Positions 1 through 10,084 of a DNA stretch of 64,000 nt are shown piece after piece (the stretch's first letter is position 1; each line of letters begins with the position of its first letter). This stretch comes from Megamerina dolium (Eukaryota; Arthropoda; Insecta; Diptera; Megamerinidae). The stretch spans positions 25,081,937-25,145,936 of the forward strand of contig OY978530.1 in assembly GCA_963854835.1 (NCBI GenBank). Reading direction: 5' to 3'. The notes beneath the pieces are model-generated. The model searched no databases and was not told the origin of the DNA. It saw only the letters and a list, made by a program, of their open reading frames with translations. The translations under genes were made by a program, and so were the position numbers.

Positions 1-2499
1 ATCTTCACTTTCCCATGTTCGGAATAAACATCCGTCTCGTAAGTGCAGGTTTTGCCACTGCGCCCAGTATGCCTTTGCTATTGGACTCTCATTAGCCATT
101 TCTTGCCAATCTGGACGTATGCCCTGCTCCTTGTATTCCATAATCTTTACGAGATCTGGGTCGTTCCGCTGAACTTCTTGCACTCGTTCGGTGGTCCATG
201 ACTCCTCCGGCAATATATTCGTAAGTCGTATGTCGACAATGTGCTCCTTGCTTTCCACTCGAGAACAATGTTTACATTCCATTTTGCAAGGACGACGAGA
301 TAGAGCATCCGCGTTGCCGTGATGTCCTCCTTTACGATGTTCGATGGTAAAATCATAACTCTGCAGCCTTTCAATCCAGCGCGCCAATTGTCCTTCTGGG
401 TTTTTAAATTGCAATAACCACCTTAGCGCTGCGTGGTCAGTTCGTAGATGAAATGACTGACCGTACAAGTATTTATGAAAATACTTTACACATTCCAGTA
501 TTGCGAGTAACTCTCTTCGAGTGACACAGTAGTTTCTTTCTGGCTTCGACAGGATTTTACTGTAGTATGCTATTACTTTTTCTTGCCCACCTATGATCTG
601 AGAGAGCACACCACCTATTCCATAGCCACTCGCATCTGTATCCAACACAAACTTTTGACCAGGTACTGGATACGATAATACTGGTGCTGAACAGAGTCTT
701 TCTTTCAGTTGTTCGAATGCTTTCTGTTGTTCCTCGCCCCACACAAATGGTTTGTTCTTTCTTGTCAACTCATGCAGACTGCTGGCGATGTTTGCAAATC
801 CAGGAACAAATCGTCTATAGTAGGTGCACAAGCCTAGGAAGCTTCTTAACTCGTGAAGATTCGACGGAATAGGCCATTCTTGTACTGCTGCTACTTTCTC
901 CTCGTCGGTATGTACCCCTTCTGTTGTTACCTTATGACCAAGATATTTAACTTCTCGCCTAAAGAGTGAACACTTTTTCATATTCAGTTTAAGCCCTGCT
1001 GATTGTATACGCTCAAATACTTCTTTCAGCTTTTCCAGGTGGTCGTTAAAATCTTTTCCCATCACGATAATGTCATCGAGGTACACCAAGCACGTTTTCC
1101 ATTGTAGTCCTCTGAGTACACGCTCCATCAAACGTTCGAAAGTAGCTGGCGCATTGCATAAACCAAATGGCATGACTGTAAATTGCCATAGACCATCGCC
1201 AATACTGAAAGCTGTTTTCTCTTTGTCTTCCTTACCAAGTTCCACTTGCCAGTAGCCACTTTGCAAATCAAGAGTTGAGAACCACTTCGCACCAGATAGT
1301 GTGTCCAGAGTGTCATCGATTCTTGGCAGTGGATAGCTGTCTTTTTTCGTAATATCATTTAGCTTTCTGTAATCCACACAGAATCGAGTACTTCCATCCT
1401 TCTTCTTTACCAGCACAACTGGTGAACTCCATGGACTCGCTGATGGTTCAATAACACCTTGTTTCTGCATATCGGAAATCAGCTTAATGGCTTCGTCTCT
1501 TTTGGCCAATGGAACTCGTCGTGGTGTTTGACGAATTGGTCTAGAATCACCGGTGTCAATGTGATGCTTCACGATGGTTGTTCGTCCTCCAGTTTTTCCA
1601 TTTGAAGAAAAGATTGAACTGTACTTCTCCAATACTTGTAAAGCCTTTTCTTTTTGCTGTTTGGTAAGCACACCTGCCCATTCTTCCATCTGTGCTTTTA
1701 TTTCCGCTCTGACAGTTCTTGATCTTCCACTTTTTATCGACGAACCCTTTTCGCAGTCTACTACGGCAGTAACTTCCTGGCAACGACCAATCACCATTCC
1801 TTTCTTCACAACTGTAGATGTATTAGTTGGATTTAAAATTCGCACCGGTACTATTCCATTTTCTTTAGGTTCTACTAACATCCTACCAAGTATGATGTTT
1901 TTATTCGTTATTTCTTTATCTGCTTCCACCAGCCACAACTTGCCTGTCCCATCATCCACATTCATCTGTGCCCATATCACCGCTTCTGATTGTGCTGGAA
2001 CCTCTTGGCGTTGACATGCCAGTACTCGTTTGATGTTCCCACTACGCTTGTAACCGATGTTCAATGGTAGTTCGATATTTGCATAGCGCAGTATCCGTTG
2101 ATTTAAATCTAACGTAAATCCGTTGTCAATCATAAAATCAACACCAATTATTACGTCATCGATGATGTCAGCCACAATGAATTCATGTTCCCACGTGTAA
2201 TTTCCAATAGATACTCGTTTCTTTATCTTACCCAGAATTGGTGCATCCTCACCCGTTGCTGTACGCAATTTTATTCCCATTAAAGGCTCAAACCTCTTTA
2301 CCAAATCGCTCTTGATTATAGAATGTGATGCACCAGTGTCCAGGGTTAACATGAATTCCATATTGTCCAATTTTCCATCAATAGTCAAGCTGCTTGGCAC
2401 ACGCTGTAGTTGTGAAATGTGAATGATGGGGCAACCCACTGTTGGAGTCAGTTCACGCCCCGCTGAACTGACTCGATTTAGTTTAACGATGGATTTGTG
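1..2499 (-). CDS. pol: Pol polyprotein (protease, RT, RNase H, start of integrase), partial at window edge
   Basis: The frame opens at 2499, is -1 relative to gag, and I read no stop down to base 1. In order: aspartic protease with LDTGAS at 2340-2326; RT with the STLDLQSGYWQV and MPFGLCNAPATFERLM blocks and the YLDD active site at 1083-1072; RNase H with VLDTDASGYG, ending in NADALSRR around 270; then the N-terminal integrase region up to base 1. Translation must come from frameshifting out of gag, since no start codon is needed. It appears intact as far as it can be seen. The YLDD and DTG residues are present, so the enzymes are plausibly functional. Confidence 0.92.
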
Positions 2500-3902
2500 T
2501 TAGTGGAGCGATCACTATCCACCTTATTCTCCTTCGTTTGTCTTCCTGGAGAACTCGATCTTGATCGCTTTCGTCGTAGACGGCAGTCACGCGCCATGTG
2601 TCCTGGTTTGTCACAAATGAAGCACTTACCAGTAAATTTGTTTTCGCGTCGACCTGTTGTTCTTCCTTCAGGCTGCGCTACAGATTTGAATGCCTGACAC
2701 ACTGCTTCAACCAGATCTGCTGTTTCTGTTTCTAATTGGCGTACCCGTGGCATTGGTCGACACATCAAACTGGCGGCTTCAAACGTCAATGCACTACTGA
2801 CTGTTTCAGCATAAGTATTCCTTGGTGACATGACTAGGGCACGCTTTGTCTCTCCATCACGTATGCCATCTATGAATGCCTCTATTTTTATTTTTTCGAC
2901 GAACTCTTCCGAATTACCGGAGAACGCTAGATGACATAAGCGCTCAATATCGGAAGCAAATTCCTGAAGGCTCTCATTACTCCGTTGCACTCGCGATCTC
3001 AATTCCACTCGATGTAATTGACTCTTGTATTCATTTCCATATTTTCGCTGGAGTGTGTCCATCAGTGACTGATAGCTACCACGATCTTTCTCTGGAATCA
3101 TCTGTAACACCTCGGAAGCATTACCTTTTAATGCGACTATTAAAGCAGCAGTCTTGTCGCTATCATCCCATTGATTCTTCGAAGCGGTTGTCTCGAATTG
3201 AAGCTTGAAGATATTGAATGGCGTGCTTCCGTCAAATGTTGGTGGCTTTAGTTTGATTGTACTTGAATCTCTAATCACTGATGTGGCTGGCCCATTAATT
3301 TTTAGTTGGTTGAGATCGTGTTGTAATTTCTCGAACTTATCTTCCAAATCATCTACATGTTCCTTCAGATCTGTAACTTTTTCATTAATGGCTCCGGAAA
3401 TTTCATCTACATGTTCTTTTAGTTCTGCAACTTTCTCATTAATAGCCCCAGAAATTTCTTGTAGTTTGTAGTTAATTGTCTTCTGGAATTCTCCAATGAA
3501 GTTTTCTTGGCGCGACGAACCTTCTTGAATTTCCATACGCAATTCAGCCGAATGTTCTTGAAGCTTGGAGTCAATGCGAGACCCATTTCCTTGAATTTCC
3601 GTACGTAATTCACTAATAACGCCCTCTTGTCGAGACGAACTTTCTTGTAACTGTTGCATCATGGTTTTCATGAACTCCATGAGTTGACCACTCGAATCTA
3701 TTTTGATCTCTTCCTCAGCGTGCACAACTGCTTGTATATCGGCTTCCTCAAAGAACTCATGTTCTTCTACATTAATTCCCTTAGCCTCCATAGCTTGCCT
3801 CAGCCTCACCAGCAGTTCCGCCTTTGCACCTGATGACGATAGATTCATCTCTACCAACAGCTTTTTAAGCTGGTCCACTTTTAGTTGTTCAATTTTCACC
3901 AT
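2478..3902 (-). CDS. gag: Gag protein with N-terminal SAP-like domain (gypsy A)
   Basis: A 474-residue Gag, the structural protein that packages retroelement RNA. Residues ~6-40 (QLKVDQLKKLLVEMNLSS then AELLVRLRQAM) fit a SAP helix-extended-loop-helix motif. Residues ~75-195 are a long charged heptad-like region, likely coiled coil. The central capsid-like part contains the IFKLQFETTA and LQEFASDIERLCHLAF segments typical of retrotransposon Gag. One CCHC zinc knuckle, CFICDKPGHMARDC, lies near residue 430. The start is the first ATG after the primer site. The gag stop overlaps the pol frame by 22 nt, and GTTAAAC precedes the stop. The SAP assignment is by pattern only and needs a profile search. 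Confidence 0.9.
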   Translation of the reverse strand: MVKIEQLKVDQLKKLLVEMNLSSSGAKAELLVRLRQAMEAKGINVEEHEFFEEADIQAVVHAEEEIKIDSSGQLMEFMKTMMQQLQESSSRQEGVISELRTEIQGNGSRIDSKLQEHSAELRMEIQEGSSRQENFIGEFQKTINYKLQEISGAINEKVAELKEHVDEISGAINEKVTDLKEHVDDLEDKFEKLQHDLNQLKINGPATSVIRDSSTIKLKPPTFDGSTPFNIFKLQFETTASKNQWDDSDKTAALIVALKGNASEVLQMIPEKDRGSYQSLMDTLQRKYGNEYKSQLHRVELRSRVQRSNESLQEFASDIERLCHLAFSGNSEEFVEKIKIEAFIDGIRDGETKRALVMSPRNTYAETVSSALTFEAASLMCRPMPRVRQLETETADLVEAVCQAFKSVAQPEGRTTGRRENKFTGKCFICDKPGHMARDCRLRRKRSRSSSPGRQTKENKVDSDRSTNTNPSLN

Positions 3903-3911
3903 CTTTACAGA

Positions 3912-3929
3912 ATCCCACTTCTGACACCA
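3912..3929 (-). other. Primer-binding site (tRNA-Leu type) of gypsy A
   Basis: The minus strand reads TGGTGTCAGAAGTGGGA two bases inside the LTR. This complements the 3' end of insect tRNA-Leu (CCCACTTCTGACA plus CCA), from memory of that tRNA. The same sequence follows the 5' LTR at 18087. Confidence 0.75.
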
Positions 3930-3931
3930 AT

Positions 3932-4369
3932 TGTTACGTTTTTATTCGGTGAGCGTTTAATTCTATTTGAATTACATTGTTCGATCACTGGATTCTGTTA
4001 ATGATAACTGCAACACTTATTTTATACAACTATATACAGCAACAATTTATTTAATAATCTCTATTTACAATCAACTCTGCTTGCAATCAACTATTTACAA
4101 TAACACTCTAATGTACTTGCAACTTTTGCCTCTGTATCAATGTTTTCGCAATCACGTTCGGAATTAGATTGATTTCCACTTCTCAATACTGGCTCTATTT
4201 ATACTCTGTTGGTAACACCCCAGAATCTTCCTTTATCGAGATTCTTCTCTTCCTTTCTCGTTGGCTTGTTCTGGTTATCGCTCATTTCTTGTTGTTGACA
4301 TTCGTTTCGATGCTGCCAATAGTGTCAGTCACAATAGTGATGAGTAATCAACTATCGATACTCGTTACA
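3932..4369 (-). repeat. LTR of gypsy element A
   Basis: Read on the minus strand it starts TGTAACGAG and ends GTAACA. It has the same length (438 bp) and organisation as the LTR pair at 17647 and 21134. It includes a TATAAATA-type core promoter, seen near 4196-4203 on the plus strand as its reverse complement. It directly precedes the primer-binding site and gag. Confidence 0.92.
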
Positions 4370-4373
4370 ATAT

Positions 4374-5920
4374 AATAACACTTTGTATTCGAGATTCAAC
4401 TTTGATCTTTTGTGTAACAGCCACCATAACTGATTAATTTTAAGCTTGATCTGAGTTTTCTTTGCTTTTATGTGATTTTTCCAGGTCAGCCTTCTGTCGA
4501 GGTGAATACCCAAATACTTTGTTGAGGAACATTGTGGAACCGATTGGCCATTAATATTAAGTGGGGGACATGTATCTAGCCTTAGCGTGAAGGTTACATG
4601 TACGCTCTTTGATTCATTGACGTTTATACGCCATTTTGCTAGCCAGATTTCGAGAGAATCGACATGAGTCTGCAGGAGTTTAGTAGCTTCTATGGGGTTA
4701 GAGCGAGAGCATAATATTGCCGTATCATCTGTCGATATGAATGTATAGTTATTGTTGGGCATATCTGAAGTGTATAAGAGATACAGTAAGGGGCCCAAAA
4801 CGCTTCCTTGAGGAACGCCAGCGTGAATATCCAATGGATTTGTTGTGTAATCCTTGTGATGTACGCTACTAAGGAATGAGGAGACATTTGCAGGCAGTAA
4901 ATAAGGCCATCGTGCCATACTTTATCGAAAGCTTGAGTGATATCAAGAAAGACAGCTGAGCAATACTTTTTTCTTCAAAAGTGTTCCTTATCAGAGTTAC
5001 AATGCGGTGGACTTGTTCTATTGTGCTGTGCTGTTTTCTAAATCCAAACTGATGTTGAGGAATCAGTTGGTTGAGATTAATAAATGGAGTTATATTCATG
5101 ACAAGTAGCTTTTCGAATACTTTAGAAAGTAGAGGCAGGAGGCTGATAGGTCTGTACGATGCAACTTTTGTAGGGTCTTTTCCTGGTTTTGCTATCATAA
5201 TAATTTTTGAAGTTTTCCAGTATTTGGGATAGTGTTTAACACTAAGGATAGCATTGAAAATGTGCATGAGATGAATTACTGAAGCCGGAGGTAGCTCTTT
5301 TATCATTTTACCGGTAATTTTATCTGAACCAGGTGATTTTTTTGGGTTTAAATCTTTATAAATTGCTTTGAATATGTCCTTTTTTTTAATTTTGAGCGTT
5401 ATTGAGCAAGGTTGAGAAGTTAATTTTGGTAATGAGGACGGTGAAGAGGGTGGATTGGGTGTAAACACACTTTTTAGATGGTTTGCAAAAGCCATATCCT
5501 TCTCACAGTTGCTTCTAGCCCAATTACCGTCACTCAAACGGATGGGGGAATCAGTGAGAATTGGCCGATTTGAGTTTTTTGCTGATTTCCACAAAGAGTA
5601 GTCTGACGCTTCACCAGGTGTTAATTTGGCTATATGCTCTTCTAACTCTTTGTTGTTTTTATTTTTTAAGGCTTGCTTTAACTTTCGAGTGCAGTGCTGT
5701 AGCTATGTTTTCAGATTCGGTGAACTGAATTCTTGCCATTGCCTTCGGAGTCTTTTCTGTCTTACTAGCAATTCAATGTCGACTGGTGTGTATGGGCTAT
5801 AGTTTGATTGCTTGCATACCCTTGTGCAGGTGGCTGAGCTGAGAGCTAATGAGAGCAGTTGGTTGAATTTTTCGAGTGCTGAGTCTACATCGTGTCCATT
5901 TCTTAATACAGTACTTAACC
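4374..5920 (-). mobile_element. Jockey-clade LINE fragment A (EN-RT linker and RT)
   Basis: Minus-strand RT of a Jockey-type non-LTR element, broken by frameshifts. 4869-5594 gives NWARSNCEKDMAFANHLKSV, then LNPKKSPGSDKITGKMIKEL, then the ASYRPISLLPLLSKVFEKLL block. Near 4900-4980 the reading shifts frame through FLDITQAFDKVWHDGLIYC. 4374-4830 gives AGVPQGSVLGPLLYLLYTSD and an altered active site, STDDT in place of the usual FADDT. The 3' side is interrupted by gypsy A at 4370. The C-terminal RT portion is nearly the same as the Jockey fragment at 27056, so both belong to one family. This is a dead copy. Confidence 0.9.
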
Positions 5921-6114
5921 AAATTGTTTTTCCAAAACGGTCACTATTGACCTATAGACAATTTAGAACCATATTCAAGGCCATACAATTACCTTCTTAA
6001 TGGTATATAAAACATATTTTAAAAAAATGGTTATATATTTTTAACATATTTTTGAAATAGGTACTTCATGAAATTTTTTTAATATGGATGGCTTCGATAG
6101 AATTACCTGTGAGT

Positions 6115-6419
6115 CTTCAAATGTAGTTTCGCAACCATCAGTATTTTTAAAAAAGTGTTTCTTTATAGCCGGCCTTTACCGGAAGCAAAAAATATAACAC
6201 TTACAGGCCCGTCGCCGCCTTCGCCACCATCAGATTATTAGGTAAAAGTCTTTTTTGATAGCCGGCCTTCGGCCGGTCGTAAAAAAATAGACCTTATAGG
6301 CCCGACGTCGGCTTCGCGACCATTAAATTTTTAGATAACAGTTTTTCTTGATAGCCAGCCTTCGGCCGGACTCAAAAAAATAACCCTTATAGACTCGACG
6401 CCGGCATCGCGACCATCAG
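6115..6419. repeat. 93-bp tandem repeat with GC-rich hairpin, left part
   Basis: The motif G-C-(G/A/C)-ACCAT(C/T)A recurs at 6131, 6223, 6316 and 6409, a spacing of 92-93 bp. Each unit carries a GC-rich palindrome of the form CCGGCCTTCGGCCGG, which predicts a 6-bp stem with a TTC loop, in an otherwise AT-rich unit. Units differ by about 10-20%. Confidence 0.85.
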
Positions 6420-6448
6420 GGGTCGAATCACGACATCCGTGAACGTAT
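6420..6448 (+). repeat. Harbinger left terminal inverted repeat
   Basis: It is 29 bp, identical to the inverted right end at 9277-9305, and directly preceded by the CAG target duplication. Confidence 0.93.
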
Positions 6449-6658
6449 CGGCAATCGTGCGAAAAACAATTACGTGACTGATCGTACGAATGAGTTTGTT
6501 GGAATTATAACACACGATCGCTTACGGAACGTAATTTATCAATGGAAAGTAATAGATTAAAAGCAAAAAGTAGTAGAAAAATGTCAATTAAATGTCATTT
6601 CAATGTAGTGTAAACAAAAATTTGTTGAAAATAGTGAAGCTAAGAAAAAAATCGAACA

Positions 6659-7967
6659 ATGGATGTGGAATTATTATTTTTTTTGGAAAGTTCATCTGAG
6701 GAAAGTGATTGCAATGAGCAACGCCTCATAAGAAGACGTCTAAGAGATAAAAGTAATCCACTTTCATTACCGAACAAAGCGTAAGTTTTTTTGAAGTTGC
6801 AGGCTCACATTTTGTTCTTAAATAAATTGTAATTACTTCTTTAGATTTATCAAACGGTTCCGCCTAAACAAGGAAGCATTCTGCTATGTGCTTAGGAGTG
6901 TAAATTTTCAGAGCCAGTCTTCATCAGCAGCTCCCCCAGTGCTACAATTAGCTGCAACACTTTCATTTTTAGGTAGTGGGGGATTCCAGCATTCGGTGGG
7001 CAGTGACTATTTAATTGGAATGTGTCAAAGTTTGGTGTCGAAAATTATAGCAAAGGTGATCAAGGAAATTGAAACGAAGCTGTGCCCCAAGCATATACAA
7101 TTCAATCCAGAAGCTTCAACGAGATGCAAGGAATGGTTTTTTGATAAATACAAAATTCCTAGAGGTAGAATAATTAAAATATGGGTTTTGTTGGTTTTTT
7201 GACCGAAATAATTACTCTAATTTAAGTTATTGGATGCATCGATGGTACACACATTGGTCTGCAAAAGCCTTCTAGGAATGAACACATGTTTTTCAATAGA
7301 AAAGGGTTCCATAGTCTTAATGCAATGATAGTAATATGAATGATACAAGTGACATTTTCAATATTTTCATTTGAGCATTTCCCGTAGATATGCGATCATC
7401 AATACAAAATCTGTGCCATAAATGCGAAATATGGCGGAGCAGCACATGACTCTTTTGTGTGGAAACATTGCGAACAGCGGATGTTGCTGGAAGAACAATT
7501 TCGGCTGAGTTCGAATAATAACTCATGGCTGTTAGGTGAGATTTTAATAAAAAAACCACTGTTAAATATTGTATTTTATTTACATTTAAATAGGAGATTC
7601 TGGGTATCCACTTGAACCGTGGTGTATAACGCCTTACAGAAGCCCACAGGATGGTTCAAACGAAAGCGCTTTTAATGAGATACACTCTAAAGCGAGATGT
7701 ATTGTTGAAAGGACAATAGGGATCTTTAAAGGGCGATGGAAAATTCTTACTTATGAAAAAAGAGGCCGCTATATTCCAGAAAAAGTTGCAATGTTTACCA
7801 ATGTCTGCGCTGCTTTACACAATATCTGCATGCAGTTTAATGTTCCTTATAATCAGCCAAACACTGAAGTTTCAGACCGCACCGACATATACATAGGAGA
7901 AGAAACTCCATTTACAAGGATTGCCCACAATATACGAGACCAAATTAAGAATTCACTTTTAACTTAA
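6659..7967 (+). CDS. HARBI1-like DDE transposase, five exons
   Basis: Exons 6659-6780, 6845-7164, 7227-7330, 7388-7535 and 7594-7967 join in phase to 1,068 nt (355 residues). All four introns are 57-64 bp with GT and AG ends. The protein fits DDE_Tnp_4, the nuclease that cuts and pastes PIF/Harbinger elements. The catalytic triad is D153 (GCIDGTHIGL), D233 (LLGDSGYP) and E270 (ARCIVERTIGIFKGRW), with 36 residues between the second D and the E. A helix-turn-helix-like N-terminal half (RFRLNKEAFCYVL through QLAATLSFLGSGG) precedes it. Length matches HARBI1 (~350). The start is the first ATG in the frame that splices into the rest. No stop or frameshift was seen; it is probably functional together with the Myb-like partner at 8206. 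Confidence 0.92.
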
Positions 7968-8205
7968 TATATAACATGTAACAAAGTAGAATCGAATGCG
8001 TTTTTGACTAAAACTTATATCGTTTGGTGTTCAGAATAATTCATTTTTTATTTTTAAAATATATATTTGTGTTTATACATAACAAAAAAAGTACCTAAAA
8101 CAAACAAATTCAATTCATTCTATAAAAATATCACATAATTCATTTGGAGATCATTTGTAAAGACATAAATATAAGATGTACTACATATATACAGCGCAAC
8201 AAAAG

Positions 8206-9098
8206 TTAATTCAATGACCCTTCAAGCATTTCCAACTTTTTTCTTTTGATCTTAAGCTCCGTTTGTTTTATTTCAAAGTCCATTTTACGGATAGCTGCGA
8301 AATCTTTATATTTTTGTTCTTTTATTTGTAAGAGTCGCTCTTGTATCTCAATTAATCGATCGAGCTTTGCTCCCATTTGAGCTTTCGATTCATTTGCAAC
8401 TTTTAAATTGTTTTCTAGTAAAACAAACCTCTCATTAGCATTGCAATTTTTCTTTGTGCTTACATTTTTTGGTATTGGGCAAACATTTTCTTCGTCCAAA
8501 TCATCAGACGGCAAATCAACTACCTCTTCTTCAAGCATTTCAAATGTATCACTTGAATTAAACTCTACTGATGGCAGTGTAGATGATCTGCCAAAAGTAC
8601 TTACAGTAGATAAGCCCTCCACTGTTACCTCCAGACCACTTGCTTCGATTATATTTTCTTCCGCCTCAGTAATTAATTTTTCCGTGTATGGACCGCCTCC
8701 AGTCTGCCTTTTTGACGCTTTATTGAAACAAAGCTTTTTTTTTGCTTGGTATTTTTGATCCGCAAATACCTAAACATACCACAAATATTACTTTTCAATT
8801 TCACTTTACAATCAAAGAAAAACCACTTAATAATACCTTTCTCCATGTTTTGGCATCTTTAACTGGTGGTCCTGCTACATTTAATTGCTTTGATAAATTT
8901 TCCCAAAGTCTTATTGCCGTTGCTTTACCCTGTGCACAATTGGGCAGAATATTCTTGGCCAAACTGGGGTGTTCCTTCATGAATTCTCCCAAAATATTTT
9001 TTTGTTGTTGATTTAATTTATTGCTGTGGGTCCTAAAATATGATAATTAAATCATTAAAAATAACATGTTATTGATATAATTCGTCATTTACTTACAT
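8206..9098 (-). CDS. Myb/SANT-like Harbinger accessory protein, three exons
   Basis: The coding exons are 9097-9098, 8837-9032 and 8206-8769, with introns 9033-9096 and 8770-8836. They join to 762 nt, a 253-residue protein. The start codon is split by the first intron (AT then G), giving MTHSNKLNQQQKNILGEF. Residues ~8-90 form the trihelix Myb/SANT-like domain (LWENLSKQLNVAGPP, KTWRKVFADQKYQAKKKL, then TGGGP). The tail is acidic and then a long charged helix (residues ~180-250), probably coiled coil. In Harbinger elements this partner helps nuclear import and binding of transposon ends by the transposase. The frame is intact. The split start is inferred from consensus splice sites and the absence of an in-frame upstream ATG in the exon. 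Confidence 0.87.
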
Positions 9099-9276
9099 AT
9101 TTGCTCCCTCAAATTCGAATACGTGCACACTCGAACAGTTTCTTGCTATCGAATAAAATTTTTGACAACTAACACGATAACGTAATAGATCACGGAAAGC
9201 ATAATACCGAAATACGATACGTATGTTACGTTCATGGATGCCATAATGCCGAATGCACATTTTTACGTGACGAGTT

Positions 9277-9305
9277 ATACGTTCACGGATGTCGTGATTC
9301 GACCC
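9277..9305 (-). repeat. Harbinger right terminal inverted repeat
   Basis: A perfect inverted match to 6420-6448, followed by CAG at 9306-9308. A related subterminal motif (CCATGAACGTAAC type) recurs just inside and may be a transposase-binding repeat. Confidence 0.93.
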
Positions 9306-9510
9306 CAGATTTTTAGATAAAAGTCTTTCTCTATAGCAGCCGGCTTTAGACCGGGCGCAAAAAAAAACATTACAGGCTCGACGCCGGCTTCGCAACCATC
9401 AGACTTTGAGATAAAAGTTTTTTTTGAGAGCCGGCTTTAGGGTGGGTGCAATAAAAATAATCCTTATATGCTCGACGCCGGCTTTGCGACCATTAGATTT
9501 TCTGTAAATT
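9306..9510. repeat. 93-bp tandem repeat, right part
   Basis: This continues the array at 6115-6419. The marker motif occurs at 9392 and 9486 (94 bp apart). Subtracting the Harbinger insertion plus its 3-bp duplication leaves 94 bp between the 6409 and 9392 markers, so the two blocks were one array before the insertion. Confidence 0.85.
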
Positions 9511-9740
9511 CTTTTATTAACATTTATCACTATAATTCTCCTTTGTCTCGCTACTTTTTACGTATACACTTAATTGAGTGGTTGTCTGTCGACGCACTTA
9601 GTCCTATTAAAGGCCCGTTGTGTCAGCACCCGTTTTTTTAAAATATGTTTAATACACCATTGGAAAGGTAATTTTAAGGCCTTGAGTATGGTTCTAAATT
9701 TTCTATAGGTCAATAGTGATTTCTTTGGAAAAAAATTTGG

Positions 9741-10084
9741 TTTTTGAAAAAAAAACATTAATTTTTTTTTTTTTATCATAACCTTTAATTTTCAAAATAG
9801 GTTATAAATGTTATATATCACTGAAAAGGTATTAAAATACCTTTCTTCTGATACTCATGTTGTAAGAAAGACTTGCGAATTTATTGAGTAATTTCTATTG
9901 TTAATTTGAACTTTGACCTTAAGCCACGCCTTATATGGGTGTGAGCTAGAAACAATTTGTGATTTTTTATATTCACAATAATATGAAAAACTTTTTTTTT
10001 CTTTTTTTCCTTTCAGTGGGCTATTCTGCACTTATGCCAAATTTTGTGTAACACTGGTTTTATTGGTTGCAACGCAGTTAATTG
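9741..10084. other. AT-rich stretch, nothing recognised
   Basis: Long A and T runs with no supported ORF, separating the inverted-end module from the copia remnant. Confidence 0.5.

Larger units (their letters stand above)
1..4369 (-). mobile_element. Gypsy-type LTR retrotransposon A, cut by the window edge
   Basis: On the minus strand there is a 438-bp LTR (3932-4369), a tRNA-Leu-type primer site, gag (2478-3902) and a pol frame that stays open to base 1, in the middle of the integrase part. The outer LTR lies beyond the left edge. The element sits in a Jockey LINE, with ATAT directly outside the LTR at 4370-4373. The same 4-bp target is duplicated around the related copy at 17647, and the two LTRs have the same length and differ by a few percent by eye. 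Gag and pol show no internal stop, so this may be a complete, potentially active copy. The clade cannot be fixed without a tree; mdg1/mdg3-like gypsy is my guess. Confidence 0.93.
6420..9305 (+). mobile_element. PIF/Harbinger DNA transposon with two intact genes
   Basis: A 2,886-bp element with perfect 29-bp terminal inverted repeats beginning GGGTCGAATC (6420-6448 and 9277-9305), flanked by a CAG duplication at 6417-6419 and 9306-9308. Uninterrupted neighbours in the minisatellite read ACCATCAGATT, which confirms the empty site. Inside are a HARBI1-like transposase gene (6659-7967, plus strand, five exons) and a Myb/SANT-like gene (8206-9098, minus strand, three exons), convergent as usual in this superfamily. 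A CWG-type 3-bp target has been described for some animal Harbingers. Both genes splice into complete frames, so the copy looks autonomous and recent. Confidence 0.93.
5921..9740. mobile_element. Unclassified module with ~108-bp inverted ends and a hairpin minisatellite core
   Basis: Bases 5921-6030 and 9629-9740 are inverted copies of each other (roughly 85% by eye), sharing TCACTATTGACCTATAGA and TTTAGAACCATA. Between them lies a 93-bp tandem repeat (about 6115-6419 and 9306-9510), which a Harbinger transposon has split in two. No coding capacity was seen outside that insertion. The shape recalls foldback or minisatellite-bearing nonautonomous transposons, but I do not recognise the family. 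No clear target duplication was identified, because the left flank is decayed Jockey sequence and the right flank is unrelated. Confidence 0.6.

Noticed and set aside
1574..2014. 146-codon plus-strand ORF
   Set aside because: It lies opposite the intact pol frame and has no family resemblance; a shadow of pol.
6115..6420. CRISPR-like array from regular spacing of repeats
   Set aside because: The whole 93-bp unit is repeated, there are no unique spacers, and the context is eukaryotic; it is a minisatellite.
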